Positions 33,350 through 41,510 of a stretch of DNA of 45,857 nucleotides are shown here, piece by piece. Position 1 is the stretch's first letter. The number at the start of each line of letters is the position of its first letter. The position numbers were made by a program, and so were the translations under genes. The stretch lies in the NCBI GenBank assembly GCA_016285075.1, contig JAEEQB010000038.1, positions 1 through 45,857 on the forward strand, read 5' to 3'. Under the pieces are notes generated by a model. The model was not told the origin of the DNA. It was given only the letters and a program-made list of their open reading frames with translations, and searched no databases. Source of the DNA: Prevotella sp. (lineage in GTDB: Bacteria; Bacteroidota; Bacteroidia; Bacteroidales; Bacteroidaceae).

Positions 33350-34894
33350 ATGAAGAAATCAATTTGTTTCTTTTCTTCGTTTATGGTAGCCGCCGCGATG
33401 GTGGCTACCATTTGTGCCTGTTCGAGTGACGATCCCAAACAAGACTACAATCCTCTCATCGACGAGCCAAAGGAAGAGCAGCCCCAACCCAACGAGCCGA
33501 CGAAACAAAGCGGCTACACCGAGCAATACCGCCCACAAATTCACTTCACACCAGCCGAGAACTGGATGAACGATCCTAACGGCATGGTCTATGTGAACGG
33601 GGTTTACCACCTTTTTTATCAGTATAACCCGCAAAACAACGACTGGGGCAACATGTCGTGGGGACACGCGACATCCAGCGACCTCATCCACTGGGCAGAA
33701 CAGCCAGTGGCCATGACACGCGACGAACTGGGAGCAGTCTTCAGCGGTTCCTGTGTCATTGACGTGAACAACACGGCTGGATTCGGTGCCAATGCCATGA
33801 TAGCCCTCTACACTTCGGCAGGAGAAACTGGCGACGTGCAGGGGAAACAGCAGCAGAGTATTGCCTACAGCACTGACGGTGGCAAGAACTTCACCCGCTA
33901 CACGGGTAATCCCGTCATACGCAATGATGACGACAACCTGCGCGATCCAAAAGTGTTCTGGCACGAACAAAGCAAGCAGTGGATCATGGCACTTGCCAAA
34001 GGTTGGAAAATGGGCGTAGAGTTTTACAGTTCTCCCGACCTGAAGAGCTGGACACACCAAAGCACATTCTTTGTGGCATTGGCAGGACGACCCAGCCTAC
34101 AATGGGAGTGCCCTGACCTTATTCAGTTGGGAGAGAAGTGGGTGTTGTTGGTAAGTGTTAATCCCGGCGGTCCTATTTTGGGTTCAGGAATGATGTACTT
34201 CCTAGGTGAATTCGATGGAAAGACCTTTACTGCCGATGAACTTGACTATCCGCTTTGGTTAGATTACGGCATGGACAATTATGCTGGAGTCACTTGGAGC
34301 AACACTGGCGATCGCAAAGTGATGATAGGATGGATGAACAACTGGCAATATGCCGGTGCAGTTCCCTGTTCACCTTGGCGCTCGGCCATGACACTGCCAC
34401 GTGAACTGAAACTCATCAACTATGACAAAAAGACCTTATTGGCTACTACCGTAGTCAGCGAGATTGACAAAATAGCCGACAACTGGAAGGCGGCCGACGG
34501 AGACCTTGATGTAAAAGATGCCTACCAGTTGCGCATCACTGTCAGCCTTGACCAGAACTCAACCATTACATTAAGCAATGCAACGGACGAGAAGTATGTC
34601 CTCGACATCATAGCATCAGAACGCACACTAACGGCTCATCGTACGTCGGCAACTGGTCAGACATCCTTCAATGGCACCTTCTCTGTCCCGTCAGTGAAAG
34701 CTCCGCTCAATGTCACAGGCAAAGAAGTGACACTCGATATTTTTGTCGACCAATCATCGGTGGAAGTATTCACTCAGAATGGATCCATGTCGATGACCAA
34801 TCTCGTATTCCCCAGATCCATCTACAACCGACTCAGCATCAGTGGTGCCACCCATGAGGCACAAGTGCGGCGTCTGAACAGTATTTGGCATTAG
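33350..34894 (+). CDS. GH32 surface lipoprotein, probable endo-fructanase
   Basis: The 514-residue enzyme has a lipoprotein signal (VATICACSSDD; acidic residues after Cys favour surface display) and a Pro/Glu-rich tether, then GH32. Its five-blade propeller carries WMNDPNG (nucleophile Asp), NLRDPKVFWHEQ (the RDP transition-state Asp) and LQWECPDLI (acid/base Glu). A C-terminal beta-sandwich follows (LDIFVDQSSVEVFTQNGSMS). It is the fourth gene of the susC operon. Position and lipoprotein form match BT1760, the surface endo-levanase, so it probably cuts long fructan chains outside the cell before import. Endo versus exo action cannot be read from sequence with certainty. Confidence 0.92.
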   Translation: MKKSICFFSSFMVAAAMVATICACSSDDPKQDYNPLIDEPKEEQPQPNEPTKQSGYTEQYRPQIHFTPAENWMNDPNGMVYVNGVYHLFYQYNPQNNDWGNMSWGHATSSDLIHWAEQPVAMTRDELGAVFSGSCVIDVNNTAGFGANAMIALYTSAGETGDVQGKQQQSIAYSTDGGKNFTRYTGNPVIRNDDDNLRDPKVFWHEQSKQWIMALAKGWKMGVEFYSSPDLKSWTHQSTFFVALAGRPSLQWECPDLIQLGEKWVLLVSVNPGGPILGSGMMYFLGEFDGKTFTADELDYPLWLDYGMDNYAGVTWSNTGDRKVMIGWMNNWQYAGAVPCSPWRSAMTLPRELKLINYDKKTLLATTVVSEIDKIADNWKAADGDLDVKDAYQLRITVSLDQNSTITLSNATDEKYVLDIIASERTLTAHRTSATGQTSFNGTFSVPSVKAPLNVTGKEVTLDIFVDQSSVEVFTQNGSMSMTNLVFPRSIYNRLSISGATHEAQVRRLNSIWH

Positions 34895-34995
34895 TCTGGC
34901 TGGGGAAAAAGGTTCGCAACTGATTAATATCTTGCAAAGAACGTAATATGATAGTATTTGTATCAATATTTACAGAGCAAATAGGAAAAATTATG

Positions 34996-35003
34996 TAATT
35001 TTG
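34996..35003 (+). promoter_or_regulatory. -7 box before the second GH32 gene
   Basis: TAATTTTG lies 27 bases before the ATG; no TTTG is seen at the -33 distance. It suggests that GH32/permease/kinase have their own start besides read-through from susC. Confidence 0.45.
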
Positions 35004-35029
35004 CAGCAGAAAACTTAAAACCTACGAAT

Positions 35030-36703
35030 ATGAAGAAACTAATGATGATGATGACCGTTTTGCTAATGACGGTATCAATGAAAGCCCAGACTCCTATGAT
35101 TCTGGGCGAGAAACACGCCATGTTGCGGGTTACACAGGACAAGAAGTATGTGCTGCTGCCTGTTCAAGAGACAGAAGAGATTGCGGCAATTGCAGTTTTA
35201 GACGGCCGGAACGAGATGGTGCAGCGCATCAATGTGAAGCTGGCCATTGACCGTGTAGACTATTATGTCCCCTATGAACTGAAAAACGCACGACTGCTCG
35301 ACATTGAATTTCACGGAGACCGTCGCCAGAAAGGTGCTGTTGGCGAGTTTGTATGCTGGAAGGAGATCAAATTCTCTGACACGTTCGACACCGCCAATCG
35401 CGAGAAGTTCCGTCCTATCTACCATCACACTCCTTTGTACGGATGGATGAACGACCCGAACGGAATGTTCTACAAGGATGGCGTGTGGCACCTGTTCTAC
35501 CAGTACAACCCCTACGGTTCGCAATGGGAGAACATGCACTGGGGGCATTCCACAAGCCGTGACCTGGTTCATTGGGAGAGTCAGCCGCTGACATTTGAGC
35601 CCGACTGGCTGGGTAGTATCTTCAGCGGGTCTTGTGTGACAAACGGCAACGAGGTGGTGGCGTTCTATACTTCTGCAGGACATCACCAGACTCAGTCAAT
35701 GGCAGTGTCAAAAGACAATGGTCGTACCTTCAAGAAATACGAAGGTAATCCCGTCATAACGTCAGACCAACCCGACTTCCGCGACCCCGATGTGTTTTGG
35801 TATGAGCCGACAAAACGTTGGGTTATGATTCTCGCTGTGGGCCAGGAGATGCAGATCTATTCCTCTGCCGACATGAAGGCATGGAACTATGAATCATCGT
35901 TCGGCAAGGAATACGGCAATCATGGCGGTGTATGGGAATGTCCTGACCTATTTGAATTGAGAAATGGAGAAAATGAGAAAATGAGAAAGTGGGTGCTGAT
36001 ATGCAACATCAACCCCGGCGGTCCTTTCGGTGGAAGCGCCACACAATATTTCGTGGGCGACTTTGACGGTAAGAAGTTCACTTGCGAGTCGATGCCGAAG
36101 GTGACCAAGTGGTTGGACTACGGAAAAGACCATTACGCTACGGTGTCGTTTTATAATGCACCAGACAACCGTCGAGTGGTGTTAGCCTGGATGTCAAACT
36201 GGCAGTATGCCAACCAGGTACCCACAAAACAGTTCCGTTCTGCCAATTCCATCGCCCGTGACCTTGGTATCTTCAAATATAATGAGGAGACCTATGTGAG
36301 TGTGGTGCCTTCGAAGGAGATGCTTGCTCTGCGTGGTCAGAAGGTGAAGAAGCCGACAGAGGCCTGTGAGATTGTAGTTGATTTGAAAGGCTCTGCAGAC
36401 ATTCTGCTGTCGAACAACAAGAATGAAGAGGTAATCATGCACTATGATGCACAGCAGCAGACCTTCTCGATGAACCGCGCTAAGAGTGGCGACGTGAGCT
36501 TCAGCGAGGCATTCCCTTGCGAAACCGTTGCACCCACTTACGGCTCTATCAAGCAGTTGCGTATCTTCATCGACCGCTGCAGCATCGAGGCTTTCGATAC
36601 TGAAGGTAAAATGGCGATGACCAACCTTGTATTCCCTTCGGAACCCTACAACAACATCAAGATCAAAGGCGGCAAGGCCACCATCTACGAAATCAAAAAA
36701 TAA
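35030..36703 (+). CDS. GH32 periplasmic exo-fructosidase
   Basis: The 557-residue enzyme has a cleavable signal peptide (MMMMTVLLMTVSMKAQ) without a lipobox, so it should be periplasmic. An N-terminal beta-domain (about 20-125, DUF4980-like) precedes GH32: YGWMNDPNGMFYKDGVWHLF (nucleophile), DFRDPDVFWYEPTKRW (RDP) and GVWECPDLFEL (acid/base). The C-terminal sandwich ends RIFIDRCSIEAFDTEGKMAM. It probably releases fructose from imported oligosaccharides (levan, inulin or sucrose type). The next gene, a sugar permease, starts 10 bases after its stop. It is unlike the lipoprotein GH32 in signal, length and N-terminal domain, which supports a division of labour. Confidence 0.92.
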   Translation: MKKLMMMMTVLLMTVSMKAQTPMILGEKHAMLRVTQDKKYVLLPVQETEEIAAIAVLDGRNEMVQRINVKLAIDRVDYYVPYELKNARLLDIEFHGDRRQKGAVGEFVCWKEIKFSDTFDTANREKFRPIYHHTPLYGWMNDPNGMFYKDGVWHLFYQYNPYGSQWENMHWGHSTSRDLVHWESQPLTFEPDWLGSIFSGSCVTNGNEVVAFYTSAGHHQTQSMAVSKDNGRTFKKYEGNPVITSDQPDFRDPDVFWYEPTKRWVMILAVGQEMQIYSSADMKAWNYESSFGKEYGNHGGVWECPDLFELRNGENEKMRKWVLICNINPGGPFGGSATQYFVGDFDGKKFTCESMPKVTKWLDYGKDHYATVSFYNAPDNRRVVLAWMSNWQYANQVPTKQFRSANSIARDLGIFKYNEETYVSVVPSKEMLALRGQKVKKPTEACEIVVDLKGSADILLSNNKNEEVIMHYDAQQQTFSMNRAKSGDVSFSEAFPCETVAPTYGSIKQLRIFIDRCSIEAFDTEGKMAMTNLVFPSEPYNNIKIKGGKATIYEIKK

Positions 36704-36712
36704 CACAATATT

Positions 36713-37873
36713 ATGAGCAATCAAAACAAATCCATCTATCTCATCCCCGTGATGCTCTGCTTCTTCTGCATGGGCTTCGTGGATTTGGTGGGTATCGCCT
36801 CCAACTATGTGAAGGCCGACTTGGGTCTGAGTGACTCCGTAGCTAATGTATTCCCTTCATTGGTGTTCTTCTGGTTCCTCATCTTCAGCGTTCCAACAGG
36901 TATGCTGATGAACAAAATCGGCCGTAAGAATACCGTGCTTCTCTCGCTTATAGTAACCGTTGTATCGCTGATCATCCCGCTTTTCGGCAACAGCTTCGGT
37001 GTGATGCTCGTAGCCTTCTCACTGCTAGGTATTGGTAATGCGCTGATGCAAACCAGCATCAATCCGCTGGCCATGCTCATCATTGGCAATAAGAATCTAG
37101 CATCTACACTGACCTTCGGACAATTCGTCAAAGCCATTGCATCGTTCCTGGCTCCTTACCTGGCTATGTGGGGAGCAACACAGGCGATGCCATCTTTTGG
37201 CTATGACTGGCGAGTATTGTTCCTCGTATACTTCATCGTCGGAGTGCTTGCTACACTGCTACTGTGGGCAACACCTATTCAAGAGGAGATAAACGAAGGT
37301 AAGTCATCAACGTTCATGGATTGCCTGCGGCTACTGGGCAAGCCCATTGTTCTGCTGTCGTTCCTGGCCATCATGTGCCATGTAGGAATCGATGTGGGCA
37401 CCAATACAACAGCTCCCAAACTGCTCATGGAACGAGTGGGTATGACACTCAACGAAGCAGCATTCGCCACCTCTCTCTATTTCATATTCCGAACCATTGG
37501 TGCGTTGACAGGCTCATTCTTCCTTCGTGTCATGAAGACACGCTGGTTTTTCATCGCCAGTGTATGTCTCATGGCACTGAGTATGGCACTCATGTTCGGT
37601 GGTGAGACAAAAGCTATGCTTTATACAGCCATCGCTCTTGTGGGCTACGGCAACTCCAACATCTTTTCAATGGCATTCAGCGAAGCTTTGCTGACCGTTC
37701 CCGACAAGCAGAACGAGGTGTCTGGACTGATGATCATGGGTCTGTTTGGTGGAACCATTTTCCCGCTTCTCATGGGCTTCTGCAGCGATGCCATGGGTCA
37801 GGCTGGTGCCGTGGCAGTTATGGCCATCGGCGTCATCTACCTCTTTACTTATATACCAAGAATCAAACGCTAA
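36713..37873 (+). CDS. MFS fructose/hexose permease (FHS family)
   Basis: The 386-residue inner-membrane protein has about 12 helices in the pattern of the fucose/glucose-galactose permease family: IPVMLCFFCMGFVDLVGIAS, LMNKIGRKNTVLLSLIVTVV (the cytoplasmic loop between helices 2 and 3), LLGIGNALMQTSINPLAMLI, and in the second half FRTIGALTGSFFLRVMKTRW. It sits between exo-fructosidase and fructokinase, with gaps of 9 and 12 bases, so it should carry the fructose released in the periplasm. The same position in B. thetaiotaomicron is BT1758. Specificity for fructose is inferred from neighbours. Confidence 0.9.
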   Translation: MSNQNKSIYLIPVMLCFFCMGFVDLVGIASNYVKADLGLSDSVANVFPSLVFFWFLIFSVPTGMLMNKIGRKNTVLLSLIVTVVSLIIPLFGNSFGVMLVAFSLLGIGNALMQTSINPLAMLIIGNKNLASTLTFGQFVKAIASFLAPYLAMWGATQAMPSFGYDWRVLFLVYFIVGVLATLLLWATPIQEEINEGKSSTFMDCLRLLGKPIVLLSFLAIMCHVGIDVGTNTTAPKLLMERVGMTLNEAAFATSLYFIFRTIGALTGSFFLRVMKTRWFFIASVCLMALSMALMFGGETKAMLYTAIALVGYGNSNIFSMAFSEALLTVPDKQNEVSGLMIMGLFGGTIFPLLMGFCSDAMGQAGAVAVMAIGVIYLFTYIPRIKR

Positions 37874-37885
37874 AACGCAAATATT

Positions 37886-38770
37886 ATGGATCAGAAACGT
37901 TATGTAGTAGGACTCGGCGAAGTCCTGTGGGACGTACTCCCCGAAGGCAAGAAACTGGGCGGAGCCCCTGCCAATTTCGCTTATCATGCAGGTCAGTTCC
38001 TAGGTTCCGACAATACCATCGCCATCAGTGCCTTGGGCGAAGATCGTCTGGCCGACGAGACCATCATGGCTCTGAAGGAGCATGGATTGAACGACCTGTT
38101 GCCCCGCGTTCCCTACCCCACCGGTACCGTACAGGTACAGCTCGACGAGCAGGGAATCCCCACTTACGACATCAAGGAAAACGTGGCATGGGACAACATC
38201 CCGTTCGACGATGACATCCAGCAGATAGCCCGCAATTGCCGTGCTGTGTGTTTCGGATCGCTCGCCCAGCGCAATGTGGTGAGCCGCGAAACCATCCATA
38301 AGTTCCTCGATGCCACACCTGCAGACTGCGTAAAGATCTTCGATATCAACCTGCGTCAGCAGTTCTATACCAAAGATATCATCAAAGAGTCATTGCAGCG
38401 TTGTAACATTCTGAAAATCAACGATGAGGAACTAGTACTCATCGGCCGTATGTTTGGCTATCCAGGTCTTGACATTGAAAACAAGTGCTGGCTCATCTTG
38501 GGCAAGTACAACCTCGACATGCTTGTTCTTACCTGTGGCACAAACGGTTCATACGTCTTCACACCCGGTCAGATGTCATTCCAGGAAACGCCAAAGGTAC
38601 AGGTGGCCGACACTGTTGGCGCTGGCGATTCCTTCACAGGTTCGTTCTGCGCTGCCATTCTCAATGGTAAGCCGGTGCCCGAAGCCCACAAGAAAGCTGT
38701 CGAAGTCTCTGCATTCGTCTGCACACAGAACGGTGCCATGCCTACACTACCCGAAAGCCTTCTGAAATAA
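37886..38770 (+). CDS. PfkB-family fructokinase
   Basis: The 294-residue cytoplasmic kinase phosphorylates fructose with ATP. PfkB signatures are VVGLGEVLWDVLPEGKKLGG, GGAPANFAYHAGQFLG near the sugar site, and the anion-hole motif DTVGAGDSFTGSFCAAIL with the catalytic Asp near residue 247. LGGAPANFAYHA and GEVLWD are typical of bacterial fructokinases rather than ribokinase or 1-phosphofructokinase. It is the last gene of the locus, 12 bases after the permease, and is closed by a strong terminator. Fructose 6-phosphate would feed glycolysis. BT1757 is the counterpart in the levan locus. Confidence 0.92.
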   Translation: MDQKRYVVGLGEVLWDVLPEGKKLGGAPANFAYHAGQFLGSDNTIAISALGEDRLADETIMALKEHGLNDLLPRVPYPTGTVQVQLDEQGIPTYDIKENVAWDNIPFDDDIQQIARNCRAVCFGSLAQRNVVSRETIHKFLDATPADCVKIFDINLRQQFYTKDIIKESLQRCNILKINDEELVLIGRMFGYPGLDIENKCWLILGKYNLDMLVLTCGTNGSYVFTPGQMSFQETPKVQVADTVGAGDSFTGSFCAAILNGKPVPEAHKKAVEVSAFVCTQNGAMPTLPESLLK

Positions 38771-38796
38771 GAAATAGCTGAGGACAATAAAAACAC

Positions 38797-38838
38797 TTCA
38801 ACCTTAGGGAGCCCTTTTCCTAAGGTTGAAATGTTTTA
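38797..38838 (+). terminator. Intrinsic terminator of the fructan locus
   Basis: TTCAACCTTAGG (near 38797-38808) and CCTAAGGTTGAA (38819-38830) form a perfect 12-bp stem with a 10-base loop, followed by ATGTTTTAT. It lies about 28 bases after the fructokinase stop. Confidence 0.9.
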
Positions 38839-38849
38839 TAAGGTGGTTT

Positions 38850-38909
38850 AACCCGAATCGGTCATTAGCGTTATGATGAAAACAGCCTTTATTTTGGAAC
38901 AGATGCCCT
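38850..38909 (+). repeat. 60-bp dispersed repeat, copy A
   Basis: This matches the minus strand of 2430-2488 at about 52 of 60 bases. It begins 12 bases after a terminator, as does the other copy. Confidence 0.6.
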
Positions 38910-39004
38910 GCGGACTGACAGTTTTTCAGATGAACTTCCTGCACGCCTTGCGCAATGGCATAAGCACCGACTTTGGCAGCAAGGCTATGTATCGGCGGCT
39001 GTAG
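38873..39004 (+). pseudogene. Small ORF in the dispersed repeat, 43 residues
   Basis: From ATG 38873 the frame reads MMKTAFILEQMPCGLTVFQM then NFLHALRNGISTDFGSKAMY and stops at 39002-39004. The start lies inside the 60-bp repeat, and the second copy near 2470 encodes MMKTVFILEQM before its frame breaks. It has a protein-like look but no recognised family. It could be a fragment of a once mobile gene. Confidence 0.35.
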
Positions 39005-39144
39005 GAAAGAAAGCGGCCTACCAAGCGCACAGTTCCTTATACTAAAATAATTGTGAAATGCCAAACACATTAGCAAAATAGCGCACATTTTGCGACGTTT
39101 TTAGTCAATAATCGTCGAATGAGCCTCATAAGATCATAAGAGCA

Positions 39145-39175
39145 TAAAAAGGGACCTGCCCAAGCGGACAGATCT
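39145..39175 (-). terminator. Hairpin with T-run on the minus strand
   Basis: On the minus strand GATCTGTCC and GGGCAGGTC form a 9-bp stem (with G-T pairs) with a GCTT loop, followed by CCTTTTTATG. It lies about 35 bases after the coding-like tail at 39200-39230 and appears to belong to that fragment. Confidence 0.5.
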
Positions 39176-39191
39176 CATTATTATGACGCAG

Positions 39192-39236
39192 GAATTATTA
39201 CTCCTCCACTGCTGCCTGGGCGGCGGCTAATTAACC
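39192..39236 (-). repeat. Direct repeat, left copy (gene-tail-like)
   Basis: GCTGCCTGGGCGGCGGCTAA (39211-39230) recurs at 42967-42986 with one difference. Flanking bases (TTATT, CTCC) are partly shared. Read on the minus strand both copies encode LAAAQAAVEE and a stop, followed by a hairpin terminator, so each looks like the duplicated 3' end of a gene. Confidence 0.5.
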
Positions 39237-39449
39237 ACTATTGTTAGAACACAGATTGCATTACGACTTTTCAGCACGTTCTGCAAATTTTACTTGCAAC
39301 ATTAATAATTTCTCATGACATTACGGTTGTTTTGCTCGTTATTTCTTGCAGAATGTGTTTGATTTTATTTAATAACAAGGTGAAATACACAGAAAACCTG
39401 CCAAATATGTTAAAAATCGCACAAATAGGCAGAATATCATATACTTTAT
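39237..39449. other. AT-rich non-coding stretch
   Basis: No gene is seen. GCACGTTCT followed by TTTTAC (about 39273-39292) recurs near 43064-43086 next to the other copy of the direct repeat. Scattered GCAGAAT/ATTCTGC motifs occur here and near 43050. Confidence 0.4.
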
Positions 39450-39480
39450 TTTGCCGTTTGATGTATTTTTATTACCTTTG
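39450..39480 (+). promoter_or_regulatory. Promoter of the AAA ATPase gene
   Basis: TTTG (39450-39453), 19 bp, then TACCTTTG (39473-39480), 18 bases before the ATG at 39499. Confidence 0.7.
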
Positions 39481-39498
39481 CGGCAAAATATAATCAAT

Positions 39499-40938
39499 AT
39501 GAGTACAATTATTGGAAGAAAACATGAGATAGAAGAGTTGGAGCGACTCTACTATAGTGACCGTCCTGAATTCGTTGCTGTTTATGGTAGGCGGCGAGTT
39601 GGTAAGACATATCTCATCAAGCAAACCTTGAAAGATAAGTTCACCTTTCAGCATACAGGGGTATCGCCAGTTGATCAGGAAGATGATAAGAATCGCATGA
39701 AAACACAGCTGGAGAGTTTCTACTATTCCATGCTGAATCATGGTCTTGAAGGCTTCAAACAACCCAAGTCATGGATTGAGGCGTTCTACCAGCTGGAACA
39801 ATTGCTCATGAAACTCGACAATGGTCAGCGCATGGTGATTTTCATAGATGAACTGCCTTGGATGGACACACCTCGAAGCCGCTTCCTGTCTGCTTTTGAG
39901 AACTTCTGGAATGGATGGTGCAATGGCCGTGATAATGTGATGCTCGTTGTTTGTGGCAGCGCAACATCTTGGATGCTCAGCAACCTGTCGAGAAGCAAAG
40001 GAGGACTTTATGGTCGACTTACTGACGAAATAAAGGTCTATCCTTTTACCCTCAAAGAGTGTGAAGTCTATTTTGAGCATGAGAATATAGAAATATCTCG
40101 TTACGACATTGTCCAGTCGTATATGGTTTTTGGTGGAATACCCTATTACCTCAGTTATTTCCGCAGGGGCTATAGTTTTGAGAGAAACACAGACATGATT
40201 CTTTTCGGTAGCAAGCCAAGACTGAAAGATGAGTTCAACCGTCTCTTCAAAGCCATCTTTACGAATTCGGAAGACTGTAAGAAGATCATCCGTTTTCTTG
40301 CCACTCGCAACTACGGTTTTACTCGCGATGAGATAGCATCCGCCACGGGTCTCCCTCTTGGTGGTGGCCTCAGCGACACGCTATCTGTACTTGCAGAGAG
40401 CGACTTCATCTTGCGTTATAGCCCTTACGGAAAAGGAACAGGTGAGTATTATAAGCTTATTGATAACTTCTGCCTGTTCTGGTTGAAGTATGTGGAGAAG
40501 AATCAGGAGAATGTCACATTCATCAATGATAATTTCACATCAGATGTGATGAAAGCATGGCGAGGTATTGCCTTTGAGCTGGTTTGCTGGCAACACATAA
40601 CTCAGATTAAACGAGCACTGGAAATAGGTGGAGTCAGGACTTCCATCTCTGCGTGGAATGTACCAGGTACAGAACAAAAAGCAGGAGTACAGATAGACCT
40701 TTTAATTCAACGCGATGACAATATAGTAAACCTCTGCGAGATGAAGTTTTACGGTATACCCTTATCCATTGACAAGGAAGAGGAAACCAAAATGCTCCAC
40801 CGCGTAGAAATGCTTAAGAAAACTCTATCTGCCAAACAAACTGTTCATCTTACGTTAGTAACCACCTTTGGACTTGTTCACGGAAAGCATAGCGGAAAGG
40901 TCCAGAAGATAATCACAATTGATGACTTTTTTACATAA
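39499..40938 (+). CDS. AAA-type ATPase with C-terminal DUF234-like domain
   Basis: The 479-residue protein starts MSTIIGRKHEIEELERLYYS and has a Walker A motif in VYGRRRVGKTYLIKQ and a Walker B-like strand in MVIFIDELPWMDTPRSRF. A sensor segment follows (VMLVVCGSATSWMLSN), then a winged-helix-like part (GFTRDEIASATGLPLGGGLS) and a C-terminal nuclease-like DUF234 portion (QKAGVQIDLLIQRDDNIVNL then CEMKFYG, resembling D...ExK). This is the ATPase_2/DUF234 layout known from archaea and Bacteroidetes accessory regions. The role is unknown; a toxin or defence function has been suggested for relatives. I reject the in-frame ATG at 39451, which would lie inside the promoter. Confidence 0.85.
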   Translation: MSTIIGRKHEIEELERLYYSDRPEFVAVYGRRRVGKTYLIKQTLKDKFTFQHTGVSPVDQEDDKNRMKTQLESFYYSMLNHGLEGFKQPKSWIEAFYQLEQLLMKLDNGQRMVIFIDELPWMDTPRSRFLSAFENFWNGWCNGRDNVMLVVCGSATSWMLSNLSRSKGGLYGRLTDEIKVYPFTLKECEVYFEHENIEISRYDIVQSYMVFGGIPYYLSYFRRGYSFERNTDMILFGSKPRLKDEFNRLFKAIFTNSEDCKKIIRFLATRNYGFTRDEIASATGLPLGGGLSDTLSVLAESDFILRYSPYGKGTGEYYKLIDNFCLFWLKYVEKNQENVTFINDNFTSDVMKAWRGIAFELVCWQHITQIKRALEIGGVRTSISAWNVPGTEQKAGVQIDLLIQRDDNIVNLCEMKFYGIPLSIDKEEETKMLHRVEMLKKTLSAKQTVHLTLVTTFGLVHGKHSGKVQKIITIDDFFT

Positions 40939-41018
40939 GACCATTTTTTTTGCAATGAGGGGGTATTTGATTTGGCTGTCTGAGGGTCTTATATACGATT
41001 AAAGACCAAAATTCATTT

Positions 41019-41510
41019 ATGAATTACAGTAAACAAGAGTTTGAACGCCTGTTCAAGGACAGCTATTCGCACATGTATCGCCTGGCTTTCTCGATGGTGG
41101 AGAATGCCGATGATGCCAAGGATGCAGTGCATCAGGTGTTTGCTCAAATCTGGCGAAACAAACCCAAGATCGCTAATGACAGCATTTGCGGCTACTTGTT
41201 GGCAGCCACTCGAAACCAATGCCTACATCTGTTGCGTTCCAGACAGTTGCAGCGGCAGTTGGAAGAAGAACTTCAACAAGAAATCACTGCAAGTGAGAAC
41301 GAGGAACGCGAGGAACTGCTACAACAACTTAGACAAGTTATTGACAACAACCTAACTGAGCAAGACCGACGCGTGCTGAGTCTACACTATGATGACGAGA
41401 TGACCTACGCGGAAACAGCCACGGTGCTGGGTATCAGTGCTTCGGCGGTGAACAAACACATTACACGGTCGTTGGCAAAAATCAGACAAACCCTTAAAAT
41501 TGCAAAGTAA
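41019..41510 (+). CDS. ECF-type RNA polymerase sigma factor
   Basis: The 163-residue protein has sigma region 2 (FERLFKDSYSHMYRLAFSMV, DAKDAVHQVFAQIWRNKP) and region 4 (LTEQDRRVLSLHYDDEMTYA then ETATVLGISASAVNKHITRS), with a helical linker between. It directs RNA polymerase to a small regulon. Its stop codon is immediately followed by the ATG of the membrane partner gene (TAA|ATG), so translation is coupled and the downstream protein is probably its anti-sigma or signal partner. No SusCD pair lies beside it, unlike the FecI/FecR-type systems. Confidence 0.92.
   Translation: MNYSKQEFERLFKDSYSHMYRLAFSMVENADDAKDAVHQVFAQIWRNKPKIANDSICGYLLAATRNQCLHLLRSRQLQRQLEEELQQEITASENEEREELLQQLRQVIDNNLTEQDRRVLSLHYDDEMTYAETATVLGISASAVNKHITRSLAKIRQTLKIAK

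Noticed and set aside
39451..39498. Upstream in-frame start for the ATPase
   Set aside because: It would place the promoter -7 box inside the coding region; MSTIIGRKHEI is the usual family N-terminus.
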